Positions 11,699 through 12,726 of a DNA stretch of 12,726 bases are shown here, one piece after another. The DNA is taken from positions 1 through 12,726 of the forward strand of contig CADBSZ010000220.1 in the NCBI GenBank assembly GCA_902797525.1, read 5' to 3'. Source of the stretch: an uncultured Ruminococcus sp. (lineage in GTDB: Bacteria > Bacillota > Clostridia > Oscillospirales > Acutalibacteraceae). Every line of letters starts with the position of its first letter. Within the stretch, counting starts at the first letter, position 1. The translations under genes were made by a program, and so were the position numbers. The notes below the pieces were generated by a model. The model was not told the DNA's origin, did not search any database, and saw only the letters and a program-made list of their open reading frames with translations.

Positions 11699-12726
11699 AT
11701 GCTTTCCAAACTGAAAAAAATCTCCAAGGATTTAATATTATATTCCGTGTTGGCGTCCGATTTTGAAAGACTCGATTTCAAAAACGACGCTTTGGCAGGC
11801 GTGCGCGCCAACTATTTTAACGCCAAATGCTCGCCGCAGGTTGAAAAAACCGACGTCACCATCGAAAACCGCGTCGAAAGCCTGTCCTATTCCATGAAGC
11901 AGGGCGAACCGCTGTCGTGGAAAATCACTTTTGACAAGCGCCCTGTGCAAACGGTCAAGCGCTCGTCCGACGGCGGCTATTGCGTCATGAGCTACGGCGA
12001 CAACGGAATCATCTTCAAGCGGCAGTATTTTGATAACGCTCACCTTTGGCTGCGAACCGAATACTATGACCGCGCGCTGGAAAGCCAAATGGCGGCGGTA
12101 CTTTTTCCCGTAAAGGCTGACGGCTTGGTTGTGCTGCGCTATCAGCGGTTTTTGCATTCGGGCATTGAGTCGGTTGATTTGTTCCCGTCGTTACAAGCGC
12201 CCAAAAAGCGCTGCGCCGCGCTGATTTATTCCAATTCCGGCATGATTTGGTACGACAGCGCCTTTAAGCCCGAGGATATGCAGCAAGCGCAGCCCGAGCA
12301 GGGGGAAGACGGCTTCCGTTTTTCGAGGGAGGCGTTTTTGTCCGAGGGCAGCAACGATTTGCTCGACCTTGCAAACGCGCCGTACCTCACCGAGAGTGAC
12401 ATTCCCTCACAGACCGCACCGCCCGAGCAGCCGGAAGTGCCTGAAGCGCCGTCGGCGTATTCCGCCTATGAGCAAATCGAAAGGATTTTGTTTGAGGCGC
12501 ATAAAACCAATAAAAACATCTTCGGCGAGCTGGCAAACCACGCCGACCGGGAAAAATCAGAGGAAGAACCTATCGAAGAATCTTCTGAAAAACCTGTAGA
12601 AGAACCTGCGGAAGACTTTGTAGAAGAACCTGTAGAAGAACCTGTAGAAGAACCTATCGAAGAACCTTCTGAAAAACCTTCTGAAAAACCTTCTGAAAAA
12701 CCTTCTGAAAAACCTTCTGAAAAACC
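11699..12726 (+). CDS. Unrecognised protein with tandem Pro/Glu/Lys repeat tail (3' partial)
   Basis: An uninterrupted frame from ATG 11699 to the window end, 342 codons without a stop. A G-rich site GGGGG (11688-11692) precedes the start; no clear promoter lies between the pfkA terminator and it. Residues 1 to about 205 look like a folded cytoplasmic domain with no signal peptide or membrane helix: basic start MLSKLKKISKDLILYSVLAS, mixed beta-rich composition, aromatic-rich YFDNAHLWLRTEYYDRALES and ALIYSNSGMIWYDSAF. About 206-287 is acidic and proline-rich. From codon 291 a strict 12-nt repeat encodes four-residue units P-[VISA]-E-E and then P-S-E-K. I do not recognise the family. The tail is likely an extended, charged, disordered spacer, perhaps leading to another domain beyond the window. 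Confidence 0.75.
   Translation, partial: MLSKLKKISKDLILYSVLASDFERLDFKNDALAGVRANYFNAKCSPQVEKTDVTIENRVESLSYSMKQGEPLSWKITFDKRPVQTVKRSSDGGYCVMSYGDNGIIFKRQYFDNAHLWLRTEYYDRALESQMAAVLFPVKADGLVVLRYQRFLHSGIESVDLFPSLQAPKKRCAALIYSNSGMIWYDSAFKPEDMQQAQPEQGEDGFRFSREAFLSEGSNDLLDLANAPYLTESDIPSQTAPPEQPEVPEAPSAYSAYEQIERILFEAHKTNKNIFGELANHADREKSEEEPIEESSEKPVEEPAEDFVEEPVEEPVEEPIEEPSEKPSEKPSEKPSEKPSEK
12569..12726 (+). repeat. 12-nt in-frame tandem repeat, at least 13 units
   Basis: Units begin every 12 nt from 12569. The early units vary around CCTGTAGAAGAA (with single-codon changes such as TCT at 12581 and TTT at 12617). From 12665 five identical copies of CCTTCTGAAAAA follow (12665, 12677, 12689, 12701, 12713), and a sixth begins at 12725. 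The array runs past the window edge. The identical copies suggest recent expansion by slippage or unequal recombination. Confidence 0.95.

Overview
The window looks like a chromosomal segment from a low-to-moderate G+C Clostridia-type Bacillota, probably a gut Ruminococcus/Oscillospiraceae-like organism. This is inferred from strong GGAGG-type ribosome binding sites, near-consensus sigma-A promoters, short GC-rich intrinsic terminators between almost all units, AT-rich intergenic regions, and the gene families present. No rRNA, tRNA, CRISPR array or transposase was seen.

Layout. 1-53 is the 3' tail of an XRE-type repressor gene, followed by hairpins (101-208), one of which may end a very short minus-strand RNA. 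302-968 is an isolated AT-rich transcription unit: strong promoter, excellent ribosome binding site, a 35-codon ORF, about 465 nt with no intact gene, and a strong terminator. It is either a large structured RNA with a small leader peptide or a decayed gene, and it is the least explained part of the window. On the minus strand follow a phosphoglucomutase/phosphomannomutase (1003-2721), a 1005-residue fusion of an acyltransferase-3 domain with a GT-C-like membrane domain (2884-5901), and a three-gene operon transcribed from about 9212 down to 6085: acyl carrier protein, MBOAT O-acyltransferase, SGNH-like secreted protein. A GtrB/DPM1-like family 2 glycosyltransferase (9360-10304) comes next, with a compact palindromic repeat in its leader. 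A divergent intergenic region (10305-10651) separates it from pfkA on the plus strand (10652-11620). A terminator and then an unrecognised gene (11699 to beyond the window end) with a growing 12-nt tandem repeat complete the window.

Function. The middle 7 kb is an envelope-decoration locus. The family 2 glycosyltransferase would charge a polyprenyl phosphate with a sugar, the GT-C-like half of the fusion could transfer such a sugar outside the membrane, its acyltransferase-3 half could acylate a glycan, and the ACP/MBOAT/SGNH cassette resembles dltC-dltB-dltD without dltA, so it probably esterifies a surface polymer with an acyl group supplied from elsewhere. The hexose-phosphate mutase and 6-phosphofructokinase on either side are central carbon metabolism. 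Each unit has its own promoter and terminator, so co-function is inferred from proximity only.
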